This document shows, piece by piece, positions 42,671 through 52,326 of a stretch of DNA of 64,000 bases; the stretch's first letter is position 1, and each line of letters begins with the position of its first letter. Location of the stretch: contig CAJJNV010000009.1 of the NCBI GenBank assembly GCA_905193225.1, positions 1 through 64,000 of the forward strand, read 5' to 3'. Source of the DNA: an uncultured Oscillospiraceae bacterium (GTDB lineage: Bacteria > Bacillota > Clostridia > Oscillospirales > Acutalibacteraceae). The translations under genes and the position numbers were made by a program. Below the pieces are notes generated by a model. It ran no database searches. It saw only the letters and a list, made by a program, of their open reading frames with translations, and was not told the DNA's origin.

Positions 42671-43027
42671 TTATTTGTTCGTCTGCCGCTCTATCCAGGC
42701 CATAAGCAGATCGACAATCTTTTTTTGCTGAATGTCGGTAAGTTCTTTTCCTTTTTTGACCTTATACCATTTTTCAAGGCAGCTTCGGCAGCAACAGCCG
42801 CAGGCGTGCTGAGCCTTAAATACCGGATGCCCCTTTGTAGGGGTCTGACTTCCGTCGCTTTTCGGAAAGGCGGGAGCAAGCCGATCTCTTATAAAATCCT
42901 CGGCGTGGCGGCGTATGGTATCGCGGCCCTTTTGCTCGACATACCGCCTGTCCTTATCGTCGAGAAAAAAGGAACTGCGAAATTTTGATTTCTCAAGGCG
43001 GTTTAAGGCCTCATCAATTGTTTGCAT
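42671..43027 (-). CDS. DUF4186 family protein
   Basis: A 118-residue protein with segments RSSFFLDDKDRRYVEQKGRDTIRRHAEDFIRDRLAPA, QTPTKGHPVFKAQHACGCCCRSCLEKWY and KKIVDLLMAWI, characteristic of DUF4186. The Cys-rich CGCCCRSC core points to a metal site. Function unknown. The start at 43027 has GGGAGGG upstream; an in-frame start at 43042 is less likely. Confidence 0.85.
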   Translation of the reverse strand: MQTIDEALNRLEKSKFRSSFFLDDKDRRYVEQKGRDTIRRHAEDFIRDRLAPAFPKSDGSQTPTKGHPVFKAQHACGCCCRSCLEKWYKVKKGKELTDIQQKKIVDLLMAWIERQTNK

Positions 43028-43148
43028 AATATCCCTCCCCACAGGCGTTTGTCAAAATAAAACAGCTTTCCGACCGATAAAATATTTGTTATACAGCGTT
43101 GAAAAGCAGAAAAAGGTGTGCTAAAATACGTCCAAAGGAATGGTTTAA

Positions 43149-43928
43149 TTGGACAGTATCTTTATAAAAATTTTAGTAACGTTTTTTGCCGGAATGGGAG
43201 CGGGACTGGGAACCGGCTTTGCGGGAATGAGTGCCGCCGCCGTTATAAGCCCCATGCTCATAACCTTTCTGGGAATCGATCCGTATATGGCGGTGGGAAT
43301 AGCCCTTGCATCGGATGTTCTCGCCAGCGCCGTTTCGGCCGTGACCTATAAGAAAAATAAAAATCTCGATGTGAAAAACGGCCTTATAATGATGGCGGCC
43401 GTGCTTGTGTTTACGGTGGTTGGAAGCTTTGTTTCAAGCATCGTTCCGTCAACTACCATGGGTAATTTTTCGGTGTTTATGACCCTTCTTCTGGGTATAA
43501 AATTCATAGTAAAGCCGGTTATGACCACAAAGGAGCAGATGGAGGCGGTGAGCAAAAGGCGGCGGATAGTCGGTTCGATACTTGCGGGAAGTCTCGTGGG
43601 GTTTATTTGCGGATTTGTGGGTGCCGGCGGCGGTATGATGATGCTGCTTATTCTCACATCGGTGCTTGGATATGAGCTTAAGACCGCCGTGGGAACCAGC
43701 GTTTTTATAATGACCTTTACTGCTTTAACCGGCGCGATTTCTCATTTTTCATTCGGAAGCCTGCCGGATATACCGATTATGATTATGTGCATCGTGTTTA
43801 CGCTGATATTTGCCCGCGTCGCCGCCCTTTTTGCCAATAAGGCAAAGCCCGAGACCCTCAACCGTGCTACCGGTGCAGTGCTTGTAATACTCGGCGCCGC
43901 AATACTTGTTTTTAATCTTATCAAATAA
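43149..43928 (+). CDS. TSUP family sulfite/anion exporter
   Basis: A 259-residue TauE/SafE (TSUP) membrane protein with two related halves: GTGFAGMSAAAVISPMLITFLGIDPYMAVG and GFICGFVGAGGGMMMLLILTSVLGYELKTAVGTS. Members export sulfoacetate, sulfite or related anions; the substrate cannot be assigned. The start is TTG with AAAGGAA upstream. Monocistronic; a compact hairpin terminator follows. Confidence 0.9.
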   Translation: MDSIFIKILVTFFAGMGAGLGTGFAGMSAAAVISPMLITFLGIDPYMAVGIALASDVLASAVSAVTYKKNKNLDVKNGLIMMAAVLVFTVVGSFVSSIVPSTTMGNFSVFMTLLLGIKFIVKPVMTTKEQMEAVSKRRRIVGSILAGSLVGFICGFVGAGGGMMMLLILTSVLGYELKTAVGTSVFIMTFTALTGAISHFSFGSLPDIPIMIMCIVFTLIFARVAALFANKAKPETLNRATGAVLVILGAAILVFNLIK

Positions 43929-43954
43929 ACTTCATATAGGTTTTTGCGTTATTT

Positions 43955-43979
43955 AAAAAAGCTCCCTCGGGAGCTTTTT
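43955..43979. terminator. Bidirectional terminator between TSUP and plsY genes
   Basis: AAAAAGCTCCC-tcg-GGGAGCTTTTT-type hairpin with A and T tracts serves the convergent TSUP and plsY genes. Confidence 0.88.
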
Positions 43980-43981
43980 AT

Positions 43982-44773
43982 TTATTTGCTTTCCTTCTTT
44001 TTGAAGGTGAAACGCTTTATTTTAAGCGGCTTTTCTTCGCCCTTGAAAATGCGCTTTATGTTTTCGGCGTGCTTTATTATGGTCAGCAGCGAAAAGCAGG
44101 CAGCCGACAGCACCACGAAGGCGCTGAGAGGAATGAAGAAGGGACGATACTGGGCCGAATAGGCGGTGGCCGTTATGGCGTCGTAGGCGGGGGAGTATTT
44201 AAACATAAAGAACATAACGATGGGATAACTTATGGCCGCCACAACCGATGAAACCGATATTATTCTGAAAAGAATATAAACAATTATGAAAATGCTCAGC
44301 ACAATGAGAAAAACTCTCCAATCGAGGATAGCCATTGCGCCGGCAATGGTGGAAATACCTTTGCCGCCCTTGAATTTAAAGTATATCGGATAAAGGTGAC
44401 CGAGTATACAAAACAGTCCGCAAATGTTGGCGGCATAAATGGGAAGCACCGCCGCCGCATAGGCATATCCTTCGACCGACATAACCGACGGAAGCTCAGG
44501 ATAAACGGCAAGCAGAAAATCAAACATAAAATATTTTCCGAGGCAGGTGGCAAGTATCGCTTTTCCAATGTCAAAAAGCAGGGTTATGGCGCCGGGCAAA
44601 AATCCCACGATACGCATAACGTTGGTCATTCCCGCGTTTCCGCTCCCCGAACGGCGTATGTCTCTGCCGGTGAATATCTTTGTGACTATTATGGCAAAAT
44701 TGATACTGCCGAGAAGGTAACTGACCACTGCGAAAAGCCCCAGAATCAAAAGAACAGTGACCTTGTATGACAT
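43982..44773 (-). CDS. plsY: Acyl-phosphate glycerol-3-phosphate acyltransferase PlsY
   Basis: A 263-residue membrane enzyme that acylates glycerol-3-phosphate with acyl-phosphate, the first step of phospholipid synthesis. Motifs: LGSINFAIIVTKIFTGRDIRRSGSGNAGMTN (motif 1) and GHLYPIYFKFKGGKGISTIAGA (motif 2). It is longer than typical PlsY (about 200) by an extra loop and C-terminal segment, seen in clostridial versions. It follows der by 62 bases, an operon. The SPT-like operon at 12143 is a separate lipid locus. Confidence 0.94.
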   Translation of the reverse strand: MSYKVTVLLILGLFAVVSYLLGSINFAIIVTKIFTGRDIRRSGSGNAGMTNVMRIVGFLPGAITLLFDIGKAILATCLGKYFMFDFLLAVYPELPSVMSVEGYAYAAAVLPIYAANICGLFCILGHLYPIYFKFKGGKGISTIAGAMAILDWRVFLIVLSIFIIVYILFRIISVSSVVAAISYPIVMFFMFKYSPAYDAITATAYSAQYRPFFIPLSAFVVLSAACFSLLTIIKHAENIKRIFKGEEKPLKIKRFTFKKKESK

Positions 44774-44835
44774 ATTTAACTATCCCCTAAAAAGTAGTTT
44801 TTGTTTGAAAAAAATTTTAAAAAAATGAAGAAATA

Positions 44836-46164
44836 TTATTCTCCCCGCTCGCGAATGACCATTCTGATGGGAGTGCCCTCAAGGCCGAAGGTCGAGCGGA
44901 TCTGATTTTCCAGATATCTTTGATAGGAAAAGTGGAAAAGCTCCTTGTTGTTGCAAAAGCAGACAAATGTGGGAGGCTTGGTGGAAGCCTGGGTCATATA
45001 ATATATCTTCAGGCGTTTGCCCTTGTCTGTGGGGGGCTGCACTCTGGCCGTCGCGTCGGCCAGAAGGTCGTTGAGCATACCGGTAGAAATGCGCATATTG
45101 TTTTGCTCGTTGACATATTTAATAAGCTCAAAAAGACGCTCGACTCTTGATCCGGTTTTCGCCGAAAGGAAAATTATGGGGGCATAGGACATAAATGCAA
45201 GCTCGTTCATAAGCTCACTTCTCATTTTGTCCATGGTTTTGTCATCCTTTTCGACGGCATCCCATTTGTTGACCGCCACAATGCAGGCTTTTCCGGCCGC
45301 AACGGCCATTCCGGCCACCTTGGCGTCCTGCTCGGTGTATCCGTCTGCGCCGTCTATCATAATAACGCAGACATCGGCCCGATCGACCGCCATTTCAGCG
45401 CGGATAATGCTGTATCGCTCAATGTCGTCTCCGGCCTTTGCAACACGGGATTTGCGGCGAAGACCCGCCGTATCGATGAAAACAAATTTTCCGAATTTGT
45501 TTTCGATGCGGGAATCGACGGTATCTCTCGTTGTTCCGGCAATGTCCGAAACGATTGACCGCTGTTCTCCGGCAATGCGGTTGACAAGACTGGATTTTCC
45601 GGCGTTGGGCTTGCCGATGACCGCAACCTTAACGGCATCGTCCTCTTCATCCTCCTCGTCGCAGGAGGGGAGAGACTTGCAGACCTCGTCCAGAAGATCG
45701 CCCGTTCCGTGGCCGTGCACCGCCGAAACGGCAATGGGATCGCCTATTCCGAGGTTGTAAAACTCATAAAATTCGGCCGGTACTTCACCTACGCCGTCGC
45801 ATTTATTGACGCAAAGAACAACCGGCTTGCCGCTTTTATGAAGCATTGAAGCAACCTCGCTGTCGGCGGCGGTAACCCCGTCTGGCATAGAGGTCACGAG
45901 ACATATAACGTCGCAAAGCTCTATGGCAAGCTCGGCCTGGGCCCTTATCTGGGAGGGTATTATCTCCTGGGAATAGGGCTCGATTCCGCCGGTGTCGACC
46001 AGCATAAACTTGTGGCCGCACCATTCGCAGGGAGCATATATGCGGTCGCGGGTAACGCCCGGAGTGTCGTCGACGATGGAAAGCCGCGATCCGATAAGTT
46101 TGTTGAAAAGGGTGGATTTGCCGACATTCGGCCGACCGACCACCGCCACTAAAGGTTTAGACAT
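44836..46164 (-). CDS. der: Ribosome biogenesis GTPase Der
   Basis: A 442-residue double-GTPase (EngA) needed for 50S assembly. First G domain has GRPNVGKSTL and DTGGIEP; the second has GKPNAGKSSLV and DTAGLRRKSRV, followed by the KH-like C-terminal domain (KRLKIYYMTQASTKPPTFVCFCN). Standard length. It lies upstream of plsY in the same direction, a common clostridial pairing. Confidence 0.97.
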   Translation of the reverse strand: MSKPLVAVVGRPNVGKSTLFNKLIGSRLSIVDDTPGVTRDRIYAPCEWCGHKFMLVDTGGIEPYSQEIIPSQIRAQAELAIELCDVICLVTSMPDGVTAADSEVASMLHKSGKPVVLCVNKCDGVGEVPAEFYEFYNLGIGDPIAVSAVHGHGTGDLLDEVCKSLPSCDEEDEEDDAVKVAVIGKPNAGKSSLVNRIAGEQRSIVSDIAGTTRDTVDSRIENKFGKFVFIDTAGLRRKSRVAKAGDDIERYSIIRAEMAVDRADVCVIMIDGADGYTEQDAKVAGMAVAAGKACIVAVNKWDAVEKDDKTMDKMRSELMNELAFMSYAPIIFLSAKTGSRVERLFELIKYVNEQNNMRISTGMLNDLLADATARVQPPTDKGKRLKIYYMTQASTKPPTFVCFCNNKELFHFSYQRYLENQIRSTFGLEGTPIRMVIRERGE

Positions 46165-46339
46165 TTTTATACCTCTTTGTTGTTTTTAAAAACCTGCTGT
46201 TCTGTAAAAGCTTTGTTGTTTTATGTGATAATGTGCTTCCAAAATGATTTCGTTTTTCGGGGAAAGCCGTTTTAATAAATCTTTAATGTTCCGGCCGTTT
46301 AACCGGACGATGCCGTCAAACGAATTTCCTTAAATGTTA

Positions 46340-48028
46340 TTACATTGTCTCGGGAGCGTCGATTTTAAGTATCTCCAAAACATTTTTAAGCACGGTTTTT
46401 GTGCAAAGGCAAAGCTGCAGGCGGGCGTACATCAGCCCCTCATTGTCGCAGCGCACCCTGCAGGCATTATAGAACTTGTGGAAAAGTGTGGCGAGCTCGA
46501 CGGCATACTTTGTTATCTTGGAAGGATCGAGGGCCGCCGCTGCCTCGGTTATCTCTCCGGTTAAAGCGCCGAGATGGCGTATAAGTTCGATTTCCTCATC
46601 GCAGGTCAGCACGTCAAGCTCCTTTTTACTCGTTTCTTTGGGGAAAATGCCCTCGGCCGCAAGGTTTTTAAGAATGCTGCAAATTCTTGCGTGAGCATAC
46701 TGAACATAATAAACGGGGTTTTCGCTGGACTGCTCAACCGCAAGGTTAAGGTCAAATTCGCAGTGGGTGTTAGGTTCCCTGAGATTGAAGAAAAATCTCG
46801 CTGCGTCAATAGGTACTTCGTCGAGAAGAGTGACGAGGGTGATGGCCTTTCCGCTTCTCTTGGAAAGCTTGACCGCTTCGCCGTTTCTCACAAGCCTCAC
46901 CATCTGCATAAGTACCACCTTGAGCCGGTCGGGATTGATGGAAAGAGCCTTTAAAGCAGCCTTGAGCCTCGGAACATAGCCGTGGTGATCGGCACCGAGA
47001 ACGTCCACCGCCGTATCAAACCCGCGGGTGACAAGCTTATTATAGTGATATGCAATATCAGGTACAACATAGGTGGGCACGCCGTTTGAACGCACAAGCA
47101 CAAAATCCTTGTCCGCGCCGAACTGCTCGGCCTTAAACCAGATGGCGCCGTCCTGCTCGTAGGTGTGGCCATTTTCGGTGAGAATGTCGACTATCTTTTT
47201 AACGTCGCCGCTTTTGTGCAGCGTGCTTTCCTTAAACCATACATCATATTTAATGCGGTATTTTGCAAGATCTCTTTCAAGTCCCTCGATGTTAAGGGGC
47301 AGTGCATAGTCCACAAGAGCCTTGCGGCGGGTGTCGCTGTCGGTATCGACAAATTTGTTGCCGTGTATTTCGGCAAAGGCCTTTGCGTGGTCGATAATGT
47401 CCTGACCGTGGTAAGCGTCCTCGGGCATTTCGATTCCTTCCTTGTAAAGCTGAAGGTATCTTACCTCGAGAGAAAGGCCGAATTTATTTATCTGGTTTCC
47501 GGCGTCGTTTATGTAAAATTCGCGGCATACATCATATCCCGCCGCCGAAAGCACTCCTGCAAGGCAGTCGCCCAGCGCACCGCCCCGTGCGTTTCCGATG
47601 TGCATAGGGCCGGTGGGATTGGCCGAAACAAATTCCACGTCGATTTTTTTGCCCTTTCCGAAGTCCGAGCGGCCATAACTGTCGCCGTTTTCGCTAATGT
47701 CGGCTAATATGTCGGAATAAAAGGCGGGAGAAAGACGAAAGTTTATAAAACCGGGGCCGGCAATTTCGGCCGAGCTTGCGTATGTGTCCGACAGATCAAG
47801 ATTTTCTTTTATGATTTCGGCAATCTTTACCGGAGCCATATGAAAGGCCTTTGCCGATACCATGGCTGCGTTTGTTGCATAGTCGCCTTTTTTACGGTCG
47901 GCGGGGATCTCTATTTTAAAGTCGGGAATGGGCTCGGCAGCAAGCTGACCCTTTGCGACAGCCCGTCCGAGAGCCTCTATAACCGCACTTTTAATGGCTT
48001 TTTCAGATTTTTCAGGTATGTTAGACAT
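46340..48028 (-). CDS. argS: Arginine--tRNA ligase
   Basis: A 562-residue class I synthetase that charges tRNA(Arg). The HIGH-type motif is SANPTGPMHIGNARGGALGD; the KMSKS-type loop is VKLSKRSGKAITL; the C-terminal DALR anticodon-binding domain (CEFDLNLAVEQSSENPVYYVQYAHARI) is present. The ATG at 48028 has AGGAAAGG upstream; an in-frame start at 48052 is less likely. It follows DUF1934 and murI in the same direction. No T-box leader is visible in the 75-base gap. Confidence 0.97.
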   Translation of the reverse strand: MSNIPEKSEKAIKSAVIEALGRAVAKGQLAAEPIPDFKIEIPADRKKGDYATNAAMVSAKAFHMAPVKIAEIIKENLDLSDTYASSAEIAGPGFINFRLSPAFYSDILADISENGDSYGRSDFGKGKKIDVEFVSANPTGPMHIGNARGGALGDCLAGVLSAAGYDVCREFYINDAGNQINKFGLSLEVRYLQLYKEGIEMPEDAYHGQDIIDHAKAFAEIHGNKFVDTDSDTRRKALVDYALPLNIEGLERDLAKYRIKYDVWFKESTLHKSGDVKKIVDILTENGHTYEQDGAIWFKAEQFGADKDFVLVRSNGVPTYVVPDIAYHYNKLVTRGFDTAVDVLGADHHGYVPRLKAALKALSINPDRLKVVLMQMVRLVRNGEAVKLSKRSGKAITLVTLLDEVPIDAARFFFNLREPNTHCEFDLNLAVEQSSENPVYYVQYAHARICSILKNLAAEGIFPKETSKKELDVLTCDEEIELIRHLGALTGEITEAAAALDPSKITKYAVELATLFHKFYNACRVRCDNEGLMYARLQLCLCTKTVLKNVLEILKIDAPETM

Positions 48029-48102
48029 AAAAAATTCCTTTCCTAAAACCAAGGGATTTTAAATTTTATCCTCATTATTTTAAAATTAAACTTAAAATCA
48101 AA

Positions 48103-48552
48103 TCAAATTGTGGCGGGCTTAACGGTAATGTCCACCTCATTTCGGCCGGCAAAGGCTGAATTGATGTCGATGGTGTATTTCATATTGAGCTTTCCGCCGT
48201 TCTGACCGAGGTCGCAAACAACGTTTTCACCGAATATGCCCATGGAAAATTCACAGGGCCCCATCTGGTAAAGGCTCATATGCCGTTTGCCCTTCTGAAT
48301 GGTCATACGGCCGATGTCCTCGCCCTCCCTGTCGAGGGTTACAAGGGGCATGGCACCGTTGCCCTTAACCGTCAGGGTAGTGGAAATATTTTGACCTTCT
48401 CCGCTGTCGGCGTCGTAGAAAAGCACTATATCGTCGCCATTGAAATCAAGCTTTCCTTCGACCGTCATTTCGATTATTTCGGGAGACGGACCGCCGAAAT
48501 GCTGCTTTCCTTCTATTGTTATGATGACATCCTTCAAGTCATATCGCTCCAA
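48103..48552 (-). CDS. DUF1934 (YwiB-like) beta-barrel protein
   Basis: A 149-residue DUF1934 protein, a calycin-like beta-barrel: ITIEGKQHFGGPSPEIIEMTVEGKL, LTVKGNGAMPLVTLDREGED and MGPCEFSMGIFGENVV strands are visible. Such genes often sit next to argS, as here (B. subtilis ywiB-argS). Function unknown. It overlaps murI by 19 bp, so the genes are co-translated. Confidence 0.88.
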   Translation of the reverse strand: MERYDLKDVIITIEGKQHFGGPSPEIIEMTVEGKLDFNGDDIVLFYDADSGEGQNISTTLTVKGNGAMPLVTLDREGEDIGRMTIQKGKRHMSLYQMGPCEFSMGIFGENVVCDLGQNGGKLNMKYTIDINSAFAGRNEVDITVKPATI

Positions 48553-49370
48553 TCAACAGCCGTAACGCTTTCGGAAATATCTCTTCCTAAAAAGCTTTTT
48601 GCAATGCGTGAAAAACCCTGGGGACGGTCGGAAACGAAAAACTCGGCCCTTCCGTCGGTTTTTGATGTGTTTAAAAGTCCCCTTGCTTCGAGAGCGGCTT
48701 TGGCGGTCTTGGCCGTCTGTTCGCCTGCATTTATAAGGGCTACGTGCTCGCCCATATAATCGGCAATGACCTCTTTAAGCATGGGAAAATGGGTGCATCC
48801 CATTATAAGTGTATCGACCCCTGCATCCTTTAAGGGCTTAAGATATCTTTCGGTAACGAGAGCGGGAAGAGGGTCTCCTTTTTCAAAGTATCCTTCCTCA
48901 ACAATGTTGACAAACAAGGGACAGGCCTTTGTAAAAACCGAAACCGAAGGATCGATCTTTTCAATGGTTTTGACAAAAGAACCGCTGCTTACGGTGGCGG
49001 CCGTCCCGGCAACACCTATTTTCTTGTTCTTTGTGGATCTGACGGCCGAAATCGAAGCGGGTGTGACCACTTCAACAAATGGGACCGGAAGCGCATCTCC
49101 GATGTCGGGAGCTACCGAGCTTACCGTTCCGCAGGCTGCGATTATAAGCTTAACGTCCTTTGAAAGCAAAAACTGCGCGTCCTCTTTTGCATACCGCCGT
49201 ATAACATCGCGTCCTCTGTTACCGTACGGCACCCTTCCGGTGTCGCCGAAATAGACAATGTTTTCTTTCGGAAGCAGCTTTATGACCTCGGCGGCCACTG
49301 TCAGTCCGCCAAGTCCCGAGTCGAAAATGCCGATTGGCATGGTTTCTTTGTTCGTATTAAACACCTTCAA
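48534..49370 (-). CDS. murI: Glutamate racemase
   Basis: A 278-residue cofactor-independent racemase that makes D-glutamate for peptidoglycan. Catalytic cysteines lie in IIAACGTVSS and IMGCTHFPML, with GIFDSGLGGLTV at the N-terminus. Start uncertain: TTG at 49370 or ATG at 49340 (MPIGIFDSGLGG), which fits the family start but has a weak site. It overlaps DUF1934 and follows an unknown gene by one base. Confidence 0.95.
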   Translation of the reverse strand: MKVFNTNKETMPIGIFDSGLGGLTVAAEVIKLLPKENIVYFGDTGRVPYGNRGRDVIRRYAKEDAQFLLSKDVKLIIAACGTVSSVAPDIGDALPVPFVEVVTPASISAVRSTKNKKIGVAGTAATVSSGSFVKTIEKIDPSVSVFTKACPLFVNIVEEGYFEKGDPLPALVTERYLKPLKDAGVDTLIMGCTHFPMLKEVIADYMGEHVALINAGEQTAKTAKAALEARGLLNTSKTDGRAEFFVSDRPQGFSRIAKSFLGRDISESVTAVDWSDMT

Positions 49371-49371
49371 A

Positions 49372-50100
49372 TTATTTTTTCAGGGCAATGGAATTTTTAA
49401 GCGCAAGGGCAAGATAATTCTTGTCTTTAAGATATCCGAGAGCCGATTCGGTCAGTTCCTTTTCCCCTTTAAGTGCGGTTGCAAGTACGCAGGTGCTCAC
49501 CACCGCGCGCACCTCTCTGTCTCCGAGCCGGTAGGCTTCGTCCAGCATATCAAAATATTTCTGAAGCCGCTTTTTGTCGTTTGCGCGAAGCAACTCTTTA
49601 AGCAGGGGAGCGGCCTTGGTTTCGTAAAATTCAACATACAGGAAGGTGCCGTTGTCAGAAACGAAATCGGGATACTCATCCTTGAACTGAGGGAATACGG
49701 TCAGAAAATTGCCGGTCAGTGATACAACGGTGGGCTGATCGTTTTTCTTTGCGCGGCCGGGCAGAGAAACTGCGTTCTGGCGGGAGACCGAGGGCTTTAT
49801 TCCCAAAACCTCTCTGAGGGTATCTTCAAAATCTCCGCCGATGGAGGAGGCGTAAGAAGCCTTTGTACCGTCCTCGAAAAGCCATTCGCTGATATCGGCC
49901 CAGTCTTCGGGAGCGCTCTGCTCCGAAAGGCTCGATTTCTGAAGGCAGAACAGCTTTTTGTCCTCCTTGAAAATTACACGAACGGCAGTGTCATCGTTTT
50001 TAAAGTAGCTCGAATCGTCAAGATCCACCGCCTTAAATCCGCGGCTGTCAAGCAGGGGTTTTATTTTGTCGATAATTAAATTATATGCTTCGATGTTCAT
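49372..50100 (-). CDS. Conserved protein of unknown function
   Basis: A 242-residue, probably cytoplasmic protein with no signal peptide and no family that I recognise. The N-terminal third (RGFKAVDLDDSSYFKNDDTAVRVIFKEDKKLFCLQ) looks like a small alpha/beta domain; the C-terminal third is helical (LLKELLRANDKKRLQKYFDMLDEAYRLGDREVRAVVSTCVLATAL) like a repeat or HEAT-type fold. AAGGAGAAAAAT precedes the ATG. It is in the argS-murI-yjbQ cluster, one base from murI. Confidence 0.7.
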   Translation of the reverse strand: MNIEAYNLIIDKIKPLLDSRGFKAVDLDDSSYFKNDDTAVRVIFKEDKKLFCLQKSSLSEQSAPEDWADISEWLFEDGTKASYASSIGGDFEDTLREVLGIKPSVSRQNAVSLPGRAKKNDQPTVVSLTGNFLTVFPQFKDEYPDFVSDNGTFLYVEFYETKAAPLLKELLRANDKKRLQKYFDMLDEAYRLGDREVRAVVSTCVLATALKGEKELTESALGYLKDKNYLALALKNSIALKK

Positions 50101-50111
50101 AATTTTTCTCC

Positions 50112-50528
50112 TTATTCACCGATTATTTTAATGAGTACACGTTTGTTTCTCAGCCCGTCGAACTCTCCGTAAAAGATCTGTTCCCAGGGGCCGAAATCCA
50201 GTTTTCCGTTTGTTACGGCAACCACTACCTCGCGTCCCATAAGGGTACGCTTTATGTGGGCGTCTCCGTTGTCCTCATATCCGTTATGGGCATATCTGCT
50301 GTAAGGCTTTTCGGGAGCTAATTCCTCAAGCCATCTTTCAAAGTCGCTGTGAAGTCCCGGCTCGTCGTCGTTGATGAAAACGCTGGCGGTTATGTGCATG
50401 GCATTGCAAAGAAGAAGCCCCTCTTTAATGCCGCTTTCTCTCAGCGCAGTTTCACACTCGCCTGTAATGTTTACAAAGCCTCTCCTTTTCGGAATGTTAA
50501 ATACCAGCTCTTTACGATAGGATTTCAT
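50112..50528 (-). CDS. YjbQ/UPF0047 family protein
   Basis: A 138-residue YjbQ protein of the UPF0047 family, reported to have thiamine-phosphate synthase side activity in E. coli. Signature segments are [78 protein letters not shown]; His residues form the metal site. The start at 50528 has AAGGAG upstream; an in-frame start at 50585 is rejected. Role uncertain. It leads the argS-murI cluster. Confidence 0.9.
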   Translation of the reverse strand: MKSYRKELVFNIPKRRGFVNITGECETALRESGIKEGLLLCNAMHITASVFINDDEPGLHSDFERWLEELAPEKPYSRYAHNGYEDNGDAHIKRTLMGREVVVAVTNGKLDFGPWEQIFYGEFDGLRNKRVLIKIIGE

Positions 50529-50860
50529 AAGAAAACTCCTTTTTTGGACTTTTGTGACGCAGACCGCATCGGCGAAAAATTGCAAAAAAGCATTATCCGC
50601 TCAAAATACGGCACAAACATCCCATTTTTATAAAGTTACACTATATTATAAAGCCCGCGCCCTCTTTTGTCAAGAAAACATTGACCTGCAAAGCCGCATC
50701 TTGCCAAAAAAATGCAAAAGCGCGGGAAATGGCCTTTTTTCAAGGGCTGCACACACTCTTGCACAACCGGAAAACACCCCGCCGCTCATTCATTTGCCTG
50801 ATTTTTTAAAAAAATATGTTTCATAGCGGCGAAAGAGCGAAAAATGCAGATGAAAAACTA
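50529..50860. other. Intergenic region between divergent operons
   Basis: About 330 bases without a recognised gene. It ends at the pstA promoter (50861-50889). Confidence 0.4.
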
Positions 50861-50889
50861 TTGATAAAATCGGCCGTTTGTATTATAAT
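50861..50889 (+). promoter_or_regulatory. pstA-holB promoter
   Basis: TTGATA (50861-50866), 17-bp spacer, TATAAT (50884-50889). The leader to the start codon is about 145 nt and holds a GGTAGAGCTGCC hairpin. Confidence 0.7.
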
Positions 50890-51037
50890 CAGTGTGAAGA
50901 TGTATGTATTTACGATGCAGGTGCCGTGCAGGACAAAATCGGCTTGTATCTGTTGGGAGCGGTAGAGCTGCCGCGCCAAACAGCACAACACCTTTACCGG
51001 ATACGGCACAAAAGATTATATGATACGGAGGAAAACC

Positions 51038-51361
51038 ATGAAACTCATACTTGCTATCGTCAACGATGATGACGCCGCCGTTGTATCAGGCGCGCTGACC
51101 AAGGCAAAGCTTTCTGCAACCAAGCTTGCCACCACCGGCGGATATCTTAAAGCCGGCAATACCACCTTCATAATCGGCGTGGAAAACGAACAGGTCGATA
51201 TGGCCATCGAAATAATCGGCAACAACGCCAGAAAACGCACACAGATAATCCAGGATCCCTCTCCCTACGGAACGGTCAACACAATGGCCATGCCTCTCGA
51301 GATAACCGTGGGCGGAGCCACCGTCTTTGTGCTTGATGTTGAAAGCTTCCACAAGTTATGA
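51038..51361 (+). CDS. pstA: Cyclic-di-AMP receptor PstA (PII-like)
   Basis: A 107-residue PII-like c-di-AMP receptor (also DarA). Typical segments are KLILAIVNDDDAAVVSGALTKA, KLATTGGYLKAGNTTFIIGVE and the C-terminal VGGATVFVLDVESFHKL. It probably senses c-di-AMP, a regulator of potassium and osmotic balance; trkAH lie elsewhere in the window. The ATG at 51038 has GGAGG upstream; in-frame ATG 51020 is rejected. It overlaps holB by ATGA, as in other Firmicutes. Confidence 0.95.
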   Translation: MKLILAIVNDDDAAVVSGALTKAKLSATKLATTGGYLKAGNTTFIIGVENEQVDMAIEIIGNNARKRTQIIQDPSPYGTVNTMAMPLEITVGGATVFVLDVESFHKL

Positions 51362-52326
51362 TAACCGCTGAGCTTTCCGATTTTATCGGACCTTCCGGTC
51401 TTGTTTCTCAACTTGAAACCGCCCTTGAAAAAGGCACCCTTCCCCAGGCCGTTCTCATCAATGGCAGACGGGGAAGCGGGAAAAGGACCCTGGCCGCGGC
51501 TTTGGCGGCAGGCCTTGTGTGCACAGGGGAACATAAACCCTGCGGAAACTGCAGCTCCTGCAAAAAGGCAAAAACCGGCCATCCCGACATTGCCTTTGCA
51601 GACGGCGGTGAAAAGGGAAATGTCACGGTGGACGATGTTCGTGAACTGAGAAGACAGGCCTTTATTCTGCCCAACGACGGCGACAAAAAGGTTTTTATAA
51701 TAACCGGAAAAATGGCGCCCGCTTCCCAGAACGCTCTGCTTAAAATCCTCGAAGAGCCTCCCGCCGGAGTGTACTTCATAATAATAACCGAGCATAGGGA
51801 ACAGCTGCTCGACACTATAGTTTCCCGCTGTATGCCCATCGAGCTTAAACCCCTGCCGACCGAGGCAGTAGAAAATTTTCTTTTAAAGAAATTTCCCGAC
51901 GTTTCAGGGGATAAAATCAAATCGGCGGCCCGGTGCAGCGAAGGAAACATCGGATCGGCCGAGCATCGGATGACAAGCGGAAATCCTGAACAGGATGAAA
52001 TGCTTGAAAAAATGCTTTGGGCGGCGGCTTCCTGCGACCCGGTGCTGTTTGCGGCAAGCTCGATGCCACTCGAAAAGGACGCAGGTCTGTTTGAAAGGGC
52101 TCTCGAACAACTGAGTCTTGCCTTCCGTGATGCCTTTATGAAAAAGGAAGGATTGGGGCAGGGACTTTGCCCATTCACAAAGCAGGTCGATGCCCTGGCC
52201 GAGAGAAAGACATCAAAGCGTCTTGCCGAGCTTTACGAAATATGCGGAAGATATGCCTTAAGGCTTTCGGAAAATCCAAAGCAAAATCTTTTGCTTGCCT
52301 GCCTTTGCACAGAACTTACCGAGTGA
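51358..52326 (+). CDS. holB: DNA polymerase III subunit delta-prime
   Basis: A 322-residue clamp-loader subunit. P-loop-like GRRGSGKRTLA, a Cys4 zinc module (CTGEHKPCGNCSSCKKA) and the SRC motif region SRCMPIEL are visible. It opens the beta clamp with HolA and DnaX. Translation overlaps pstA by ATGA and the ricT gene follows after 321 bases; pstA-holB-ricT is a conserved Firmicutes order. Confidence 0.94.
   Translation: MITAELSDFIGPSGLVSQLETALEKGTLPQAVLINGRRGSGKRTLAAALAAGLVCTGEHKPCGNCSSCKKAKTGHPDIAFADGGEKGNVTVDDVRELRRQAFILPNDGDKKVFIITGKMAPASQNALLKILEEPPAGVYFIIITEHREQLLDTIVSRCMPIELKPLPTEAVENFLLKKFPDVSGDKIKSAARCSEGNIGSAEHRMTSGNPEQDEMLEKMLWAAASCDPVLFAASSMPLEKDAGLFERALEQLSLAFRDAFMKKEGLGQGLCPFTKQVDALAERKTSKRLAELYEICGRYALRLSENPKQNLLLACLCTELTE

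Noticed and set aside
48029..48102. T-box leader before argS
   Set aside because: The gap is only 74 bases, lacks T-box sequence landmarks, and the gene is inside a cluster.
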